DNA of 64,000 nucleotides from Lipingzhangella halophila (GTDB lineage Bacteria; Actinomycetota; Actinomycetes; Streptosporangiales; Streptosporangiaceae): NCBI RefSeq assembly GCF_014203805.1, contig NZ_JACHJT010000002.1, positions 806,001 to 870,000 of the forward strand, read 5' to 3'. Shown piece by piece: positions 56,343 to 64,000 of this stretch (position 1 is its first letter; each line of letters starts with the position of its first letter). The notes under the pieces were generated by a model. It saw only the letters and a program-made list of their open reading frames with translations, ran no database searches and was not told where the DNA came from. The position numbers and the translations under genes were made by a program.

Positions 56343-56858
56343 TCAGTCCCGGCTCCCGGAGAACCGCCAGCGTGTGAGGTCGCCGGGAAAGGCCGCCAGC
56401 GTCCATCCGAACGCCTTTCTGGGGCGCATCCGGAAGGCGACCCGCTCGACCGGTTCGTCGTCCGCGGGCAGGCGGGCACCGAGGGCGGCGTACTTGGCCA
56501 GCCAAGGGCCGAGGTAGTCGGCCTGGTCGACCCGTTCGGCGCGGCCGTCGGCGGTGACGACGTCCTCGCCGTCCTCCAGGTGGATCTGCATCCGGGGGTT
56601 GGCTTCCAGGTTGCGTGCGGTGCGGGTGGACGGCTGCGTGGCGAACACGAACGAGTCGTCCAGCCACAGTCCCCAGAACGGCCTGGCCAGCGGCCAGCCG
56701 TCGGTACCCGCGCTGACCACCCAGTACGTGCGCGCGTCCGCGAGCCGGGACCGCGTGTCCGCCCACGACCGCAACGTGGTCGCGATCGTGCTTTCCGGGT
56801 CGGAACCTTTGTAGTCCGGGGGGATCCAGGGGCGTTCGGCGACGGGTTCGGGGCTCAT
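56343..56858 (-). CDS. pyridoxamine-5'-phosphate oxidase-like (FMN-binding split barrel) protein
   Basis: The product has 171 residues. The split-barrel core is visible: ADARTYWVVSAGTDGWPLARPFWGLWLDDSFVFATQPSTRTARNLEANPRMQIHLEDGEDVVTADGRAERV, with the SxxxRNLxxNPRMxxH element typical of F420/FMN-binding PPOX proteins. The C-terminus RPRKAFGWTLAAFPGDLTRWRF is also family-like. It probably reduces a small molecule with flavin or F420. It is divergent from a TetR regulator across a 36-bp perfect palindrome. Confidence 0.88.
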   Translation of the reverse strand: MSPEPVAERPWIPPDYKGSDPESTIATTLRSWADTRSRLADARTYWVVSAGTDGWPLARPFWGLWLDDSFVFATQPSTRTARNLEANPRMQIHLEDGEDVVTADGRAERVDQADYLGPWLAKYAALGARLPADDEPVERVAFRMRPRKAFGWTLAAFPGDLTRWRFSGSRD

Positions 56859-56874
56859 CAGCCACCCTCTCAGC

Positions 56875-56910
56875 AGTCTTATACGGTGTACATGTACACC
56901 GTATAAGACT
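56875..56910. promoter_or_regulatory. 36-bp perfect palindromic operator
   Basis: Two perfect 18-base arms with no spacer; each contains TACGGTGTAC (56882-56891) or its complement, the same half-site as the operator at 55520-55564. It lies 16 bases before the PPOX start and 25 bases before the TetR start. Confidence 0.85.
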
Positions 56911-56935
56911 CCCTCTACGCTGTATAGTCGGAGGG

Positions 56936-57562
56936 GTGACCTCCCTGACTCCGGAAGCGGTCGTCGATCGCGCGCTCGATCTGGCCGATGCCGAGGGCCT
57001 CGCGGCGGTGAGCATGCGCCGCCTGGCTGGCGAACTGGGCGTCACGCCAATGGCGCTGTACTGGCATTTCCGCACCAAGGAAGCGCTGCTCGACGCGATG
57101 GTCGACCGTGTCTTCTCCGAGGTCGACCTCCAACCACCAGTGGACGCGCCCTGGCGGCGGCGGTTGTCCGATCTGCTGTGGTCGTTCCTGCGCGCGGTGC
57201 GCGGCCACCCCGCCGCGCCCGAGTTGCTGACCAGAGCCGGCGCGACGTGCGAGAACCGCCTGCTGACCCAGGAGGCCGCACTGGACATCCTGGCCCGCGC
57301 CGGCTTCTCGCCCGCCGAGGCGACCCAGATCGTCGGGCACGCCACCTCGACGCTGCTGTCCCTCACCCGCGGTCAGGTGGGCCGCACCGACGAAGCGGAA
57401 TCGCGCCGGATCCGGGCGTTCCTGCACGGCTTGCCGCCGGACCGGTTCCCGCGCACGATCGAGGCGGCCGAACCGATCAGCGTGTGCGAGGATCCCGACA
57501 CCTACTACGAGTTCGGCATCACGATGCTCCTCGCCGGCATCGACGCGCTGGCGAAACGCTGA
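56936..57562 (+). CDS. TetR/AcrR-family regulator
   Basis: The product is 208 residues if started at GTG 56936, but GGAGGG abuts that codon directly, so the real start may be a few codons downstream (a CTG at 56945 is well spaced). The HTH is VVDRALDLADAEGLAAVSMRRLAGELGVTPMALYWHFRTKEALLDAMVDRV. The C-terminal domain (TRAGATCENRLLTQEAALDILARAGFSPAEATQIVGHATSTLLSL) fits the TetR_C class. It likely represses itself and the PPOX gene through the palindrome; TATAGT at 56923-56928 could be the -10 element. Confidence 0.9.
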   Translation: MTSLTPEAVVDRALDLADAEGLAAVSMRRLAGELGVTPMALYWHFRTKEALLDAMVDRVFSEVDLQPPVDAPWRRRLSDLLWSFLRAVRGHPAAPELLTRAGATCENRLLTQEAALDILARAGFSPAEATQIVGHATSTLLSLTRGQVGRTDEAESRRIRAFLHGLPPDRFPRTIEAAEPISVCEDPDTYYEFGITMLLAGIDALAKR

Positions 57563-57579
57563 CCGGAACGAAGGCGGGT

Positions 57580-58401
57580 TCACGCGTCGCGCCGGGAGAA
57601 CCAGGAGAACGCCGCCACCAGGGCCGCGGCCAGCCACGTGAGCAGGGTCAGCACGGCCGGCACCAGGTCCAGGTAGCCCCCTGATCCCGGAGTGCTGACC
57701 CCCGCGATGCTCTCGACGGTGGCTCCGGGCACGCGGCGCGGGACGGTGTTGGCGAACCAGTCTCCGACGTAGCCGGCGATCCAGACCGGGATCGTGTTCA
57801 GGCTGAACACGAGCACCACGGCCGCGGGAGCGTTGCGCAGCCCTACCGCGACCGCCGCGGTCAGCAGCGACTGCACCAGCATGCCCAGCGGGAGGAACAG
57901 TACGACGGGCCGCAGCAGGTCGTCCTCGACCAGGTGCAGCGTCGGCTCGCCCATCGCCCCGAGGACGCTCTGGCTGATCGCGAAGTTCAGAAAGGAGGTG
58001 GCGGAGCCGACGACGAGGGCGAGACCGGAGATGATGAGCAGTTTCGCCGCGAGCACTCGCCAACGAGTCGGGGTAGCGGTCAGGGTGCAGGAGATCATGC
58101 CGCTCCGGTACTCAACGGCGACGAAAGTAGCCGCCAGTGCCGTGAACGCCGTGATCCCCAGAGTGCCGCCGATGAAGATGACCCCGAACTTCTCGCCCTG
58201 CTGCTCGGCGGCCAGCTCCCCGCCACCCCCGAACAGGAAGATCAACAGGGTGACCCCGACAGTCAGGCCCATGGTGATGGCGATGATCAGGCGCATGCTC
58301 GCCAGCGCCCAGAACTTTCGCCATTCCGACGCGATCGTCGCCGCGAGGCCGGGACTGGGGCGGCGGGTCCGTTTCGGGGATGGTGCGGCTGCCATGCTCA
58401 T
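57580..58401 (-). CDS. ABC-2 type transporter permease
   Basis: The 273-residue protein has six hydrophobic segments: LIIAITMGLTVGVTLLIFLF; LGITAFTALAATFVAVEYRSGMISCTLTATPTRWRVLAAK; IISGLALVVGSATSFLNFAIS; VLFLPLGMLVQSLLTAAVAVGLR; AAVVLVFSLNTIPVWIAGYVG; VPAVLTLLTWLAAALVAAFSWFSRRDA. EYRSGMISCTLTATPTRWRVLAAK is the cytoplasmic loop typical of ABC-2 exporters. It works with the ATPase encoded 120 bases upstream. It is convergent with the TetR gene, with only 17 bases between their stops. Confidence 0.9.
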   Translation of the reverse strand: MSMAAAPSPKRTRRPSPGLAATIASEWRKFWALASMRLIIAITMGLTVGVTLLIFLFGGGGELAAEQQGEKFGVIFIGGTLGITAFTALAATFVAVEYRSGMISCTLTATPTRWRVLAAKLLIISGLALVVGSATSFLNFAISQSVLGAMGEPTLHLVEDDLLRPVVLFLPLGMLVQSLLTAAVAVGLRNAPAAVVLVFSLNTIPVWIAGYVGDWFANTVPRRVPGATVESIAGVSTPGSGGYLDLVPAVLTLLTWLAAALVAAFSWFSRRDA

Positions 58402-58521
58402 TGCGGACTTCCTTAAGTGAATGGACGGCGACTCTCGGTCGCGCTCGTTGGCGTGCGAACGGTGCGGGTCAAAGGAGCAAGGAAGGGAAGCGCCCGGAAG
58501 GGCCGGGTGTGCGGCGTGGCG

Positions 58522-59481
58522 TTACCGGCTCCGGTCGCCTCCCGAGCCGCCCACTGACCCGGAAGCGGTGTACTGGGCGCTGTCCCGGGTGAGCTCCATG
58601 AACGTCTCCTCCAGGCTGGCGGCCTGCGGCGTTAGTTCGTGCAGGGTGATGCCGTAGCGGGCGGCGAGTTCGCCGACCTGCGCCGCGGTGAGACCGCGCA
58701 CGGCGAGCCGCTCCTCCGAGGCGGTCCTGGAGCCGTCGGCCGCCGGCTCGACCGCCGCTCCGGCCTCGGAGAGCGCCGTTGTGAGCAGGCTGAGGTGTGG
58801 AGTGGCGACACTCACGTACCCGCTGGAGCCGCGCCGGAGGAACTCCTCGATGTCCATGTCGGCGACGAGGTGCCCGCGCCCGATGACCACCACCCGGTCC
58901 GCGGTCTCCTCCATCTCGTTCATCAGGTGGCTGGACAGGAACACCGTGCGCCCCTCGGCGGCGAGGTCCCGCATGAGTGTGCGGATCCACAGCACACCCT
59001 CGGGGTCCAGCCCGTTGACCGGCTCGTCGAGGAGCAGCGTTGCGGGGTCGCCGAGCAGCGCGCTCGCGATGCCCAGCCGCTGCCGCATCCCCAGCGAGAA
59101 CCCGCCGACCTTGCGGTGCGCCGCCTCGGTGAGACCGACGGCATCGAGGACCTCGCCGACCCGCCGCGCGGGAATCCGCCCGGCGCTGGCGAGCCAGCGC
59201 AGGTGCGTCCGGGCCGTCATCCCTGGGTGGATCCCGCCGGCGTCGAGCACCGCGCCGACCTCGCGCATTGGGGCGTCGAGCTGGGCGAACTCCCGCCCGT
59301 TCACCCGGACCGTTCCGGAGGTGGGGTGGTCCAGCCCGAGGATCATGCGCATCGTCGTGGTCTTTCCCGCTCCGTTGGGGCCGAGGAAACCGACGACCCT
59401 TCCGGCCGGAACCGTGAACGACAGCCGCTCCACGGCGGTGATCCGGCCGAACCGCTTCGTGAGGTCTGCTACTTCGATCAT
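58522..59481 (-). CDS. ABC transporter ATP-binding protein (DrrA/NatA type)
   Basis: The 319-residue product has Walker A GPNGAGKTTTMRM, the signature SLGMRQRLGIASALLG, Walker B LLLDEPVNGLDPEG and the switch His in VFLSSHLMNEMEETADRV. The C-terminal 90 residues form the extension seen in drug or peptide exporter ATPases. It energises the ABC-2 permease encoded after it. It is divergent from a two-component system, a pairing typical of resistance or antimicrobial-peptide sensing modules. Confidence 0.94.
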   Translation of the reverse strand: MIEVADLTKRFGRITAVERLSFTVPAGRVVGFLGPNGAGKTTTMRMILGLDHPTSGTVRVNGREFAQLDAPMREVGAVLDAGGIHPGMTARTHLRWLASAGRIPARRVGEVLDAVGLTEAAHRKVGGFSLGMRQRLGIASALLGDPATLLLDEPVNGLDPEGVLWIRTLMRDLAAEGRTVFLSSHLMNEMEETADRVVVIGRGHLVADMDIEEFLRRGSSGYVSVATPHLSLLTTALSEAGAAVEPAADGSRTASEERLAVRGLTAAQVGELAARYGITLHELTPQAASLEETFMELTRDSAQYTASGSVGGSGGDRSR

Positions 59482-59644
59482 GTGCTTGGCCCCTGGGTAT
59501 CCGGTGTGGTTCGCCGTCTACGGCACCAGGAGGGCGATGCCCCCCACAAGCGTGCGAAGTTGGTGGCTCGTGCAACGAAGGTTGCGAGCGGACCACACCG
59601 TTACGCCGTAGCGGTCCCGGTGTTCCCCCCTCTACGGTGCGGTT

Positions 59645-60898
59645 ATGTGGTCGCGTCAACGGTGGTTCATCGCCGACACGCGCGGGGAGGCGGCGATGCT
59701 CGTCCTCGTCGCGGTAGCCTTCATCGCTCTCGACCTCCCGGTAGGGCTGGTGGGGCCGCCCACTACCGGCGCGGCCGGTCCGTACGCGGGGATCGCGCTC
59801 CAGGTGTGCGTGGACGTTTCGGTGCTCCTCCTGGCCCGCGCCCCGCGCATGGTGGCCTTGTTCGCGCTGGCCGCGGCCCTGCTCATGCTCGGCTCGGACC
59901 TGTTCGCGCCCGGACTGCTGGTGCCGGCCGACCCGATCGTGCTCGCCACGGTGCCCTCGGCGACCCCCTTCATCGCCTACGCGCTCACCAAGTACGCCGA
60001 CCGGCGTCAGGCACTCGCCATCGTGGGTGCGCTGACCCTGCTCGCCGCCCAGCCGTGGGCGCCGTCCTGGTCCACAACCCCCTTCGGCGTGCTCAACACC
60101 GCGGTGCCCGCGCTACTGGCGCTGTACCTGCGCGCCCGCGCGGAGCTGCTCAGCTCGCTGCGCGACCGCGCGGAGCGAGCCGAGCGCGAGCAGCATCTCC
60201 GGGCCCAGCAGGCCCGGGCCGACGAGCGGCGGCGGCTCGCCACCGAGATGCACGACGCCGTCACCCACGAGGTGAGCATGATCGTGCTGCAGGCCGGTGC
60301 CCTGCGCGTCACGACCACCGATCCGGAGTCGCGCGCCGCCGCCGAGACCATCCGCACTTCGGGCACCCGAGCGATCGAGGAGCTGCGGGACATCATCGGC
60401 CTGCTACGCGACGATCCCACCGCGCAGCTCCGGCACAGGCTGGACACCACGGGAGACAGCGGGCACGGTGCCGGTGACCGGAGGCCCGACCCCGCGACGC
60501 TGGTGGCCGAGTCGCGCGCTGCGGGCCACCCCGTTGACCTGGTCGTCGACGGTGACCCCGCGCCTGTCTCGCCCGTGGTCGCGCGCACCGGATACCGGGT
60601 CGTGCAAGAGGCCCTGACCAACGCCCGCAAGCACGCCCCGGGCGGCGGCACCACTGTCGACCTGCGATACCGCGACGACGGAATGCTGATCGAGGTCCGC
60701 AACGCCGCCGCCACGCGCGCGCCGGATCCGGATCTGGCGGGGAGCGGCTCCGGGAGTGGCCTTGATGGCCTGCGGCAACGGGTCGAGCTGGTCGGCGGAG
60801 CGCTGCGCGCCGCGGCCGCCGCGGACGGCGGGTACCAGGTCAGTGCGATACTGCCAGCTCAGCCACCCACTGCGGATCCGGACGGGCAGGAAACATGA
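59645..60898 (+). CDS. sensor histidine kinase, NarL/DesK class
   Basis: The 417-residue protein has four to six membrane helices in the first 155 residues (MLVLVAVAFIALDLPVGLVG; IALQVCVDVSVLLLA; MVALFALAAALLMLGSDLF; PFIAYALTKYAD; ALAIVGALTLLAAQPW). A coiled linker rich in Arg/Glu follows. The HisKA_3 box has its phospho-accepting His in ATEMHDAVTHEVSMIVLQ (~203), and the HATPase N-box is VVQEALTNARKHAPGG, with a G-box GSGSGLDGLRQRV. It phosphorylates the response regulator with which it overlaps (ATGA). Confidence 0.94.
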   Translation: MWSRQRWFIADTRGEAAMLVLVAVAFIALDLPVGLVGPPTTGAAGPYAGIALQVCVDVSVLLLARAPRMVALFALAAALLMLGSDLFAPGLLVPADPIVLATVPSATPFIAYALTKYADRRQALAIVGALTLLAAQPWAPSWSTTPFGVLNTAVPALLALYLRARAELLSSLRDRAERAEREQHLRAQQARADERRRLATEMHDAVTHEVSMIVLQAGALRVTTTDPESRAAAETIRTSGTRAIEELRDIIGLLRDDPTAQLRHRLDTTGDSGHGAGDRRPDPATLVAESRAAGHPVDLVVDGDPAPVSPVVARTGYRVVQEALTNARKHAPGGGTTVDLRYRDDGMLIEVRNAAATRAPDPDLAGSGSGSGLDGLRQRVELVGGALRAAAAADGGYQVSAILPAQPPTADPDGQET

Positions 60899-61551
60899 TC
60901 ACCGTCCTCGTCGCGGACGACGAGCCCATGGTGTGCGCGCACCTGCGGACGATTCTCGGCTCGGCCGACGACATCGACGTGGTGGGCGAGGCCCAGGACG
61001 GCGCCGAGGCTGTCGAGGCCGTGCTCCGGCTCCGGCCCGATGTCGTACTCATGGACCTGCGCATGCCGGGAGTCGACGGAATCACGGCTATCGGGCGGAT
61101 CGCGCGCATGTCCGGTGCGCCGTTCACGGTCGCGCTCACCACGTTCGACGACGACACGCACATCGTCCGGTCCCTCGATGCGGGGGCGACCGGCTTCCTG
61201 GTGAAGTCCACCCCGGCCGAGGACCTGATCCGCCTGGTCCGGGTCGCGGCCGACGGGCATTCGGTGATGTCGCCCGGGGCCATGGCGCGGCTGCTAGCCG
61301 CCTCAGCGGGTGGGCAGCAGCGCACCGAGCGCGCCCGCCAGCGGACCGCCGACCTCACCGAGCGCGAACGCGACGTACTCGCCTGCCTGGGGGGAGGGCT
61401 GTCGAACGCGGAGGTCGCCGCGCGGCTGCATCTCTCCGAGGCAACGGTGAAGAGTTACGTGTCGCGGATGCTGCCGAAGCTCGACTGCGCCAACCGCACG
61501 CAGGCCAGCCTCCTGGCGCACGACGCCGGTCTCACGCCGCCCGCGCCGTAG
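60895..61551 (+). CDS. LuxR/NarL-type response regulator
   Basis: The product is 218 residues. The receiver domain has the acidic pair DDE at 8-10, phospho-acceptor Asp in VVLMDLRMPGVDG (~54), Thr in ALTTFDDD and Lys in FLVKSTPAEDL. The LuxR HTH is at 150-205 (LTERERDVLACLGGGLSNAEVAARLHLSEATVKSYVSRMLPKLDCANRTQASLLAHDAG). The start overlaps the kinase stop by four bases. The likely target is the divergent ABC transporter operon. Confidence 0.95.
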   Translation: MITVLVADDEPMVCAHLRTILGSADDIDVVGEAQDGAEAVEAVLRLRPDVVLMDLRMPGVDGITAIGRIARMSGAPFTVALTTFDDDTHIVRSLDAGATGFLVKSTPAEDLIRLVRVAADGHSVMSPGAMARLLAASAGGQQRTERARQRTADLTERERDVLACLGGGLSNAEVAARLHLSEATVKSYVSRMLPKLDCANRTQASLLAHDAGLTPPAP

Positions 61552-61718
61552 CACCGCTCGGGCCGCCCAAGGGGCAGTAACCCGCCAGTGCCCGGCGATC
61601 GCGGGACGTCCCTCGATCCGCCCGGGGCGCGCCCTACCGCGGAGCCGGCGGTGCGGCGTACCGCCGCAGGAGGCGCGGCGCGAGCGCGCCGAACCAGCCG
61701 GGGCCGATGGCGGGGCTG

Positions 61719-61749
61719 ACTCGTTGCCGTTGCCGTCAAGGCAACGAGT
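61719..61749 (+). terminator. hairpin after the two-component genes
   Basis: ACTCGTTGCC and GGCAACGAGT are perfect 10-bp complements with an 11-base loop, between the response regulator and the glycosidase gene. Confidence 0.5.
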
Positions 61750-61772
61750 GCCGCGCACTATAGACACGTGTT

Positions 61773-61809
61773 CGTAGCTACGTTAATCTAGCTACGCTAG
61801 CGTATCTAG
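61773..61809. promoter_or_regulatory. palindrome cluster upstream of the glycosidase gene
   Basis: CGTAGCTACG (61773-61782) and TACGCTAGCGTA (61793-61804) are perfect palindromes. The second is flanked by CTAG on both sides (61788-61809, one mismatched pair). TAGCTACG recurs as a direct repeat 14 bases apart. This AT-richer block is a likely regulator-binding region for the gene at 61925. Confidence 0.6.
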
Positions 61810-61924
61810 TATGGGTTCGCGATGCGGGATCCACTCTGCAGTGGGTCCACCCCCTCGTATGCGCTGCACCGATTGCCAACCTCGCCCAATCGGGGCGCCC
61901 CGATCACGACTGAGAGGACCAGCC

Positions 61925-63424
61925 ATGGCCAATACCGAGCACGCCCCCGTTCCCGAGGAGCCCCCGGCGACCGCAGTCACGGTCACCGTCGACTGGGAGA
62001 CGACACGGGCCACCTCGCGCACCGAGCTGACCACGCACGCGTGGACCGCGCCGCCTTTGCGGCGGGGCACCGAGATCCACGACCCCGTATTCGCCGCGCT
62101 ACGCGATCTCAAGACGGACTACTCCCGGTTCCTCGCCTGGTGGGCACACCCCCTGCTGTCGGTTCCCGAACTGGAACCGCCGGACGGCGGCGAGACCTCA
62201 TGGGACTTCACCAACCTGGACATGTTCGTCGACGACTTCCTGGAAGCCACCGAAGGACGTCCGGTCGTCGCCAACATCGCCACGATCCCCACCTGGATGT
62301 TCGACACTCCCGAGCGGGTGCCCTACGGCGAGGATCCGGAGGAGATCCAGTGGAACTACGAACAGGGCAGGGAGTTCCGCGACCCCAGCCTGACCGAGGT
62401 CGCCGAGTATTTCGAACGGATCGCCCGCTGGTACCTCGCAGGCGGGTTCCACGATGAGAACGGGCGGTGGCACGGTTCGGGACGGGAACACCGCTTCGCC
62501 TACTGGGAAGTGCTCTGCGAACCCGACTTCGGCCACGAAATCCCGCCGGAAACCTACACCAAGCTGTACGACGAGGTCGTCAAGCGGCTTCGTACCCTCG
62601 ATCCCGACATGCGCTTCATCGGCCTCTCACTGGCCATGGCCAAGATAGACCCGCAATACTTCTGGCACTTCCTCAACCCCGCCAACCACGAGGACGGGAT
62701 CCCGCTCGACGCGATCTCCTACCACCTCTACGCCTGGCCGGACATCATCAACCCGATGGGCCCGGAAGGCAACCCCCCGTTCGACCACTGGCCCGGGATC
62801 CTCTTCGCGCAGGCCGACGGGTTCGTCTCCCAGGTGCAGCTGCTGGAGTCCATCAAGCACCACCTGTCCCCGAACACCGAGACGCACATCAACGAGATCG
62901 GCACATTCGCCCCGGACATGATGAACGCTGACCCGCGGGTTCCCGCCGACTACTGGGCCCTCAGCGGGGCGGTGGTCGCGTACCTGTGGTCCCAGCTCAC
63001 CGAACTCGGTATCGACCTGGTCGGGATTGCCGAGTTCATGGACTACCCCGGCATGATCCCCAGCTTGACCCTGGTGGACTGGGAGACCGGCGCCCCCAAC
63101 GCCCGCTACTGGGCGGCGAAGCTGCTGATCGACAACTTCCGTCCAGGTGACACCCTCGTGGACACCATGGTCGGGCATCCGGAGGTGCCTGACGGGCGGG
63201 TCCACGCCCGTGGTTTCGTCTCCTCCGACGGGCGCCGCACCCTGCTGCTCGTCAACAAGCGCCCCGAGCCGATCCGCGTCACCCTCGGTGACCCCGGCCA
63301 GCGCGGCGAGGTCACCATGGTCGACACCTCCACCGGAGCGGAGCCGCCGAAGTCGGTGCCGCTGGCCGGGGATGCCGGTGTCGAGCTGGGTGGGTTCGCG
63401 ACGGCGGTAGCCACCCTCGACTGA
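61925..63424 (+). CDS. GH39-like glycoside hydrolase
   Basis: The ATG at 61925, after AGAGGACC, gives 499 residues without signal peptide. The (beta/alpha)8 barrel carries the acid/base Glu in AYWEVLCEPDFGHEIP (place of the family's WNEPN) and the nucleophile Glu in HINEIGTFAPD, about 150 residues later. Other features are FLAWWAHPLLSVPEL, FTNLDMFVDDFLEAT, PLDAISYHLYAWPD and a C-terminal beta-sandwich (TLLLVNKRPEPIRVTL). GH39 members are beta-xylosidases or iduronidases; the substrate here is unknown. A palindrome cluster precedes it and a TetR gene follows, probably its regulator. Confidence 0.8.
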   Translation: MANTEHAPVPEEPPATAVTVTVDWETTRATSRTELTTHAWTAPPLRRGTEIHDPVFAALRDLKTDYSRFLAWWAHPLLSVPELEPPDGGETSWDFTNLDMFVDDFLEATEGRPVVANIATIPTWMFDTPERVPYGEDPEEIQWNYEQGREFRDPSLTEVAEYFERIARWYLAGGFHDENGRWHGSGREHRFAYWEVLCEPDFGHEIPPETYTKLYDEVVKRLRTLDPDMRFIGLSLAMAKIDPQYFWHFLNPANHEDGIPLDAISYHLYAWPDIINPMGPEGNPPFDHWPGILFAQADGFVSQVQLLESIKHHLSPNTETHINEIGTFAPDMMNADPRVPADYWALSGAVVAYLWSQLTELGIDLVGIAEFMDYPGMIPSLTLVDWETGAPNARYWAAKLLIDNFRPGDTLVDTMVGHPEVPDGRVHARGFVSSDGRRTLLLVNKRPEPIRVTLGDPGQRGEVTMVDTSTGAEPPKSVPLAGDAGVELGGFATAVATLD

Positions 63425-63502
63425 GCGTTCGCGGCGGCGGTCCGGGCGTTCCCTGCTGCGGCGCGTACCATTCCTGCAGAGCTACCGTCCGAAGGGGGAG
63501 GC

Positions 63503-64000
63503 ATGTCCGCGACCGCCGGTTCCCGCGGGCGCCGGACCGAGTCCGAGCTCGTGGCCGACGTCCGCTCCGCGGTGCTCGAGGAGCTGGCCGAGGTCGGGGT
63601 CGGCCGGTTGACGATGGAGGGCGTCGCCAAGCGTGCCGCAACCGCCAAGACCTCGCTCTACCGGCATTGGGGGACCCCGCACGATATTCTGCTGGACGCC
63701 TTGGAACACGAGTTCCCGCAGGAGCCGGTGTCCCCCAACTCCGACAACCTCCGAGAGGACCTGATCCGCTCCCTGCGGCTCATGACGGAGTGGCTCGCCA
63801 CCCCCACCGCCCGGGCCGTGGCCTCGATCATCAGCGAGCAGGCGCGCTACCCGGAGCTGACCCGCGCCGTCTACGCCAATATCTTCGACGCCAAAGGCGG
63901 CAGGTTCACCCGGACGGTCCTCTCCCACTACGCCGAGCACGGATGGTTCAGCGCCGAGCTGGTCACTCCCGTGGTCGCCGACATCGGCGAGGCGCTCGTC
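63503..64000 (+). CDS. TetR/AcrR-family regulator, 3' end beyond the window
   Basis: The ATG at 63503 follows a GGGGGAGGC ribosome site and the frame stays open to the edge (166 codons seen). The HTH is VRSAVLEELAEVGVGRLTMEGVAKRAATAKTSLYRHWGTPHDILLDAL, and a helical domain with LRLMTEWLATPTARAVASIISEQARYPELTRAVY follows, as in TetR_C_16-like members. Located 78 bases after the GH39-like gene in the same direction, it is a candidate repressor acting at 61773-61809. Confidence 0.9.
   Translation, partial: MSATAGSRGRRTESELVADVRSAVLEELAEVGVGRLTMEGVAKRAATAKTSLYRHWGTPHDILLDALEHEFPQEPVSPNSDNLREDLIRSLRLMTEWLATPTARAVASIISEQARYPELTRAVYANIFDAKGGRFTRTVLSHYAEHGWFSAELVTPVVADIGEALV

Overview
The window is high-GC actinobacterial DNA. 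GTG and TTG starts, the 16S rRNA signature, a DLW-39 peptide beside tRNA-Ala, and several DUF5753/DUF397 regulator cassettes point to the Nocardiopsidaceae (Nocardiopsis, Streptomonospora or a relative). The genus is an inference from general resemblance; no alignment was run. The sequence looks chromosomal: it carries an rRNA operon, metE, pntAB and tRNA-Ala, plus many small regulator-target cassettes.

Layout. 1-6.4 kb: the 3' end of a possible aerolysin-like protein, a stretch of decayed genes with an MMPL transporter fragment, and two paralogous serine hydrolases either side of an IS30-HTH/MarR fusion regulator. 6.4-12.0 kb: an operon for tripartite carboxylate uptake (tctCBA) plus 2-keto-3-deoxygluconate kinase and KDPG aldolase, with a divergent IclR regulator. 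12.1-14.8 kb: a cobalamin riboswitch and metE. 15.2-16.9 kb: an S1-domain gene broken by an amber codon, then a divergent VOC/MarR pair. 16.9-21.2 kb: an ECF41-type sigma factor with a serine hydrolase, an MFS exporter and a carboxymuconolactone-decarboxylase-like protein. Three copies of a [T/G]GTCACA-N16-CGTC element sit exactly where promoters for these units are expected. 21.3-25.8 kb: small regulator and enzyme genes and a CNT nucleoside transporter.

26.4-32.4 kb holds a complete rrn operon (tandem promoters, antitermination-like leader, 16S, 23S, 5S, strong terminator) with no tRNA in its spacers. 32.5-43 kb: an FGE-like protein, an SDR, small regulators, DLW-39, tRNA-Ala(TGC), and an MFS/XRE pair bounded downstream by a degenerate copy of the tRNA-Ala 3' end. 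43.2-46.2 kb: pntAB transhydrogenase. 46.8-52.3 kb: a giant DUF4011-SF1 helicase-Vsr-like nuclease-DUF3320 protein, a probable antiphage system. Next to it is a divergent XRE-DUF5753/DUF397 and ATPase-like cassette. 54.4-57.6 kb: two TetR cassettes (beta-propeller glycosidase-like and PPOX-like) whose near-perfect palindromic operators share the half-site TACGGTGTAC at different spacing. 57.6-61.6 kb: an ABC transporter with a divergent two-component system. 61.7-64 kb: a GH39-like glycosidase behind palindromic repeats, and a TetR gene running off the end.

The strongest candidates for new biology are the ECF41 promoter set with its cysteine-free CMD protein, the single-gene helicase-nuclease, and the paired TetR operators with shared half-sites.
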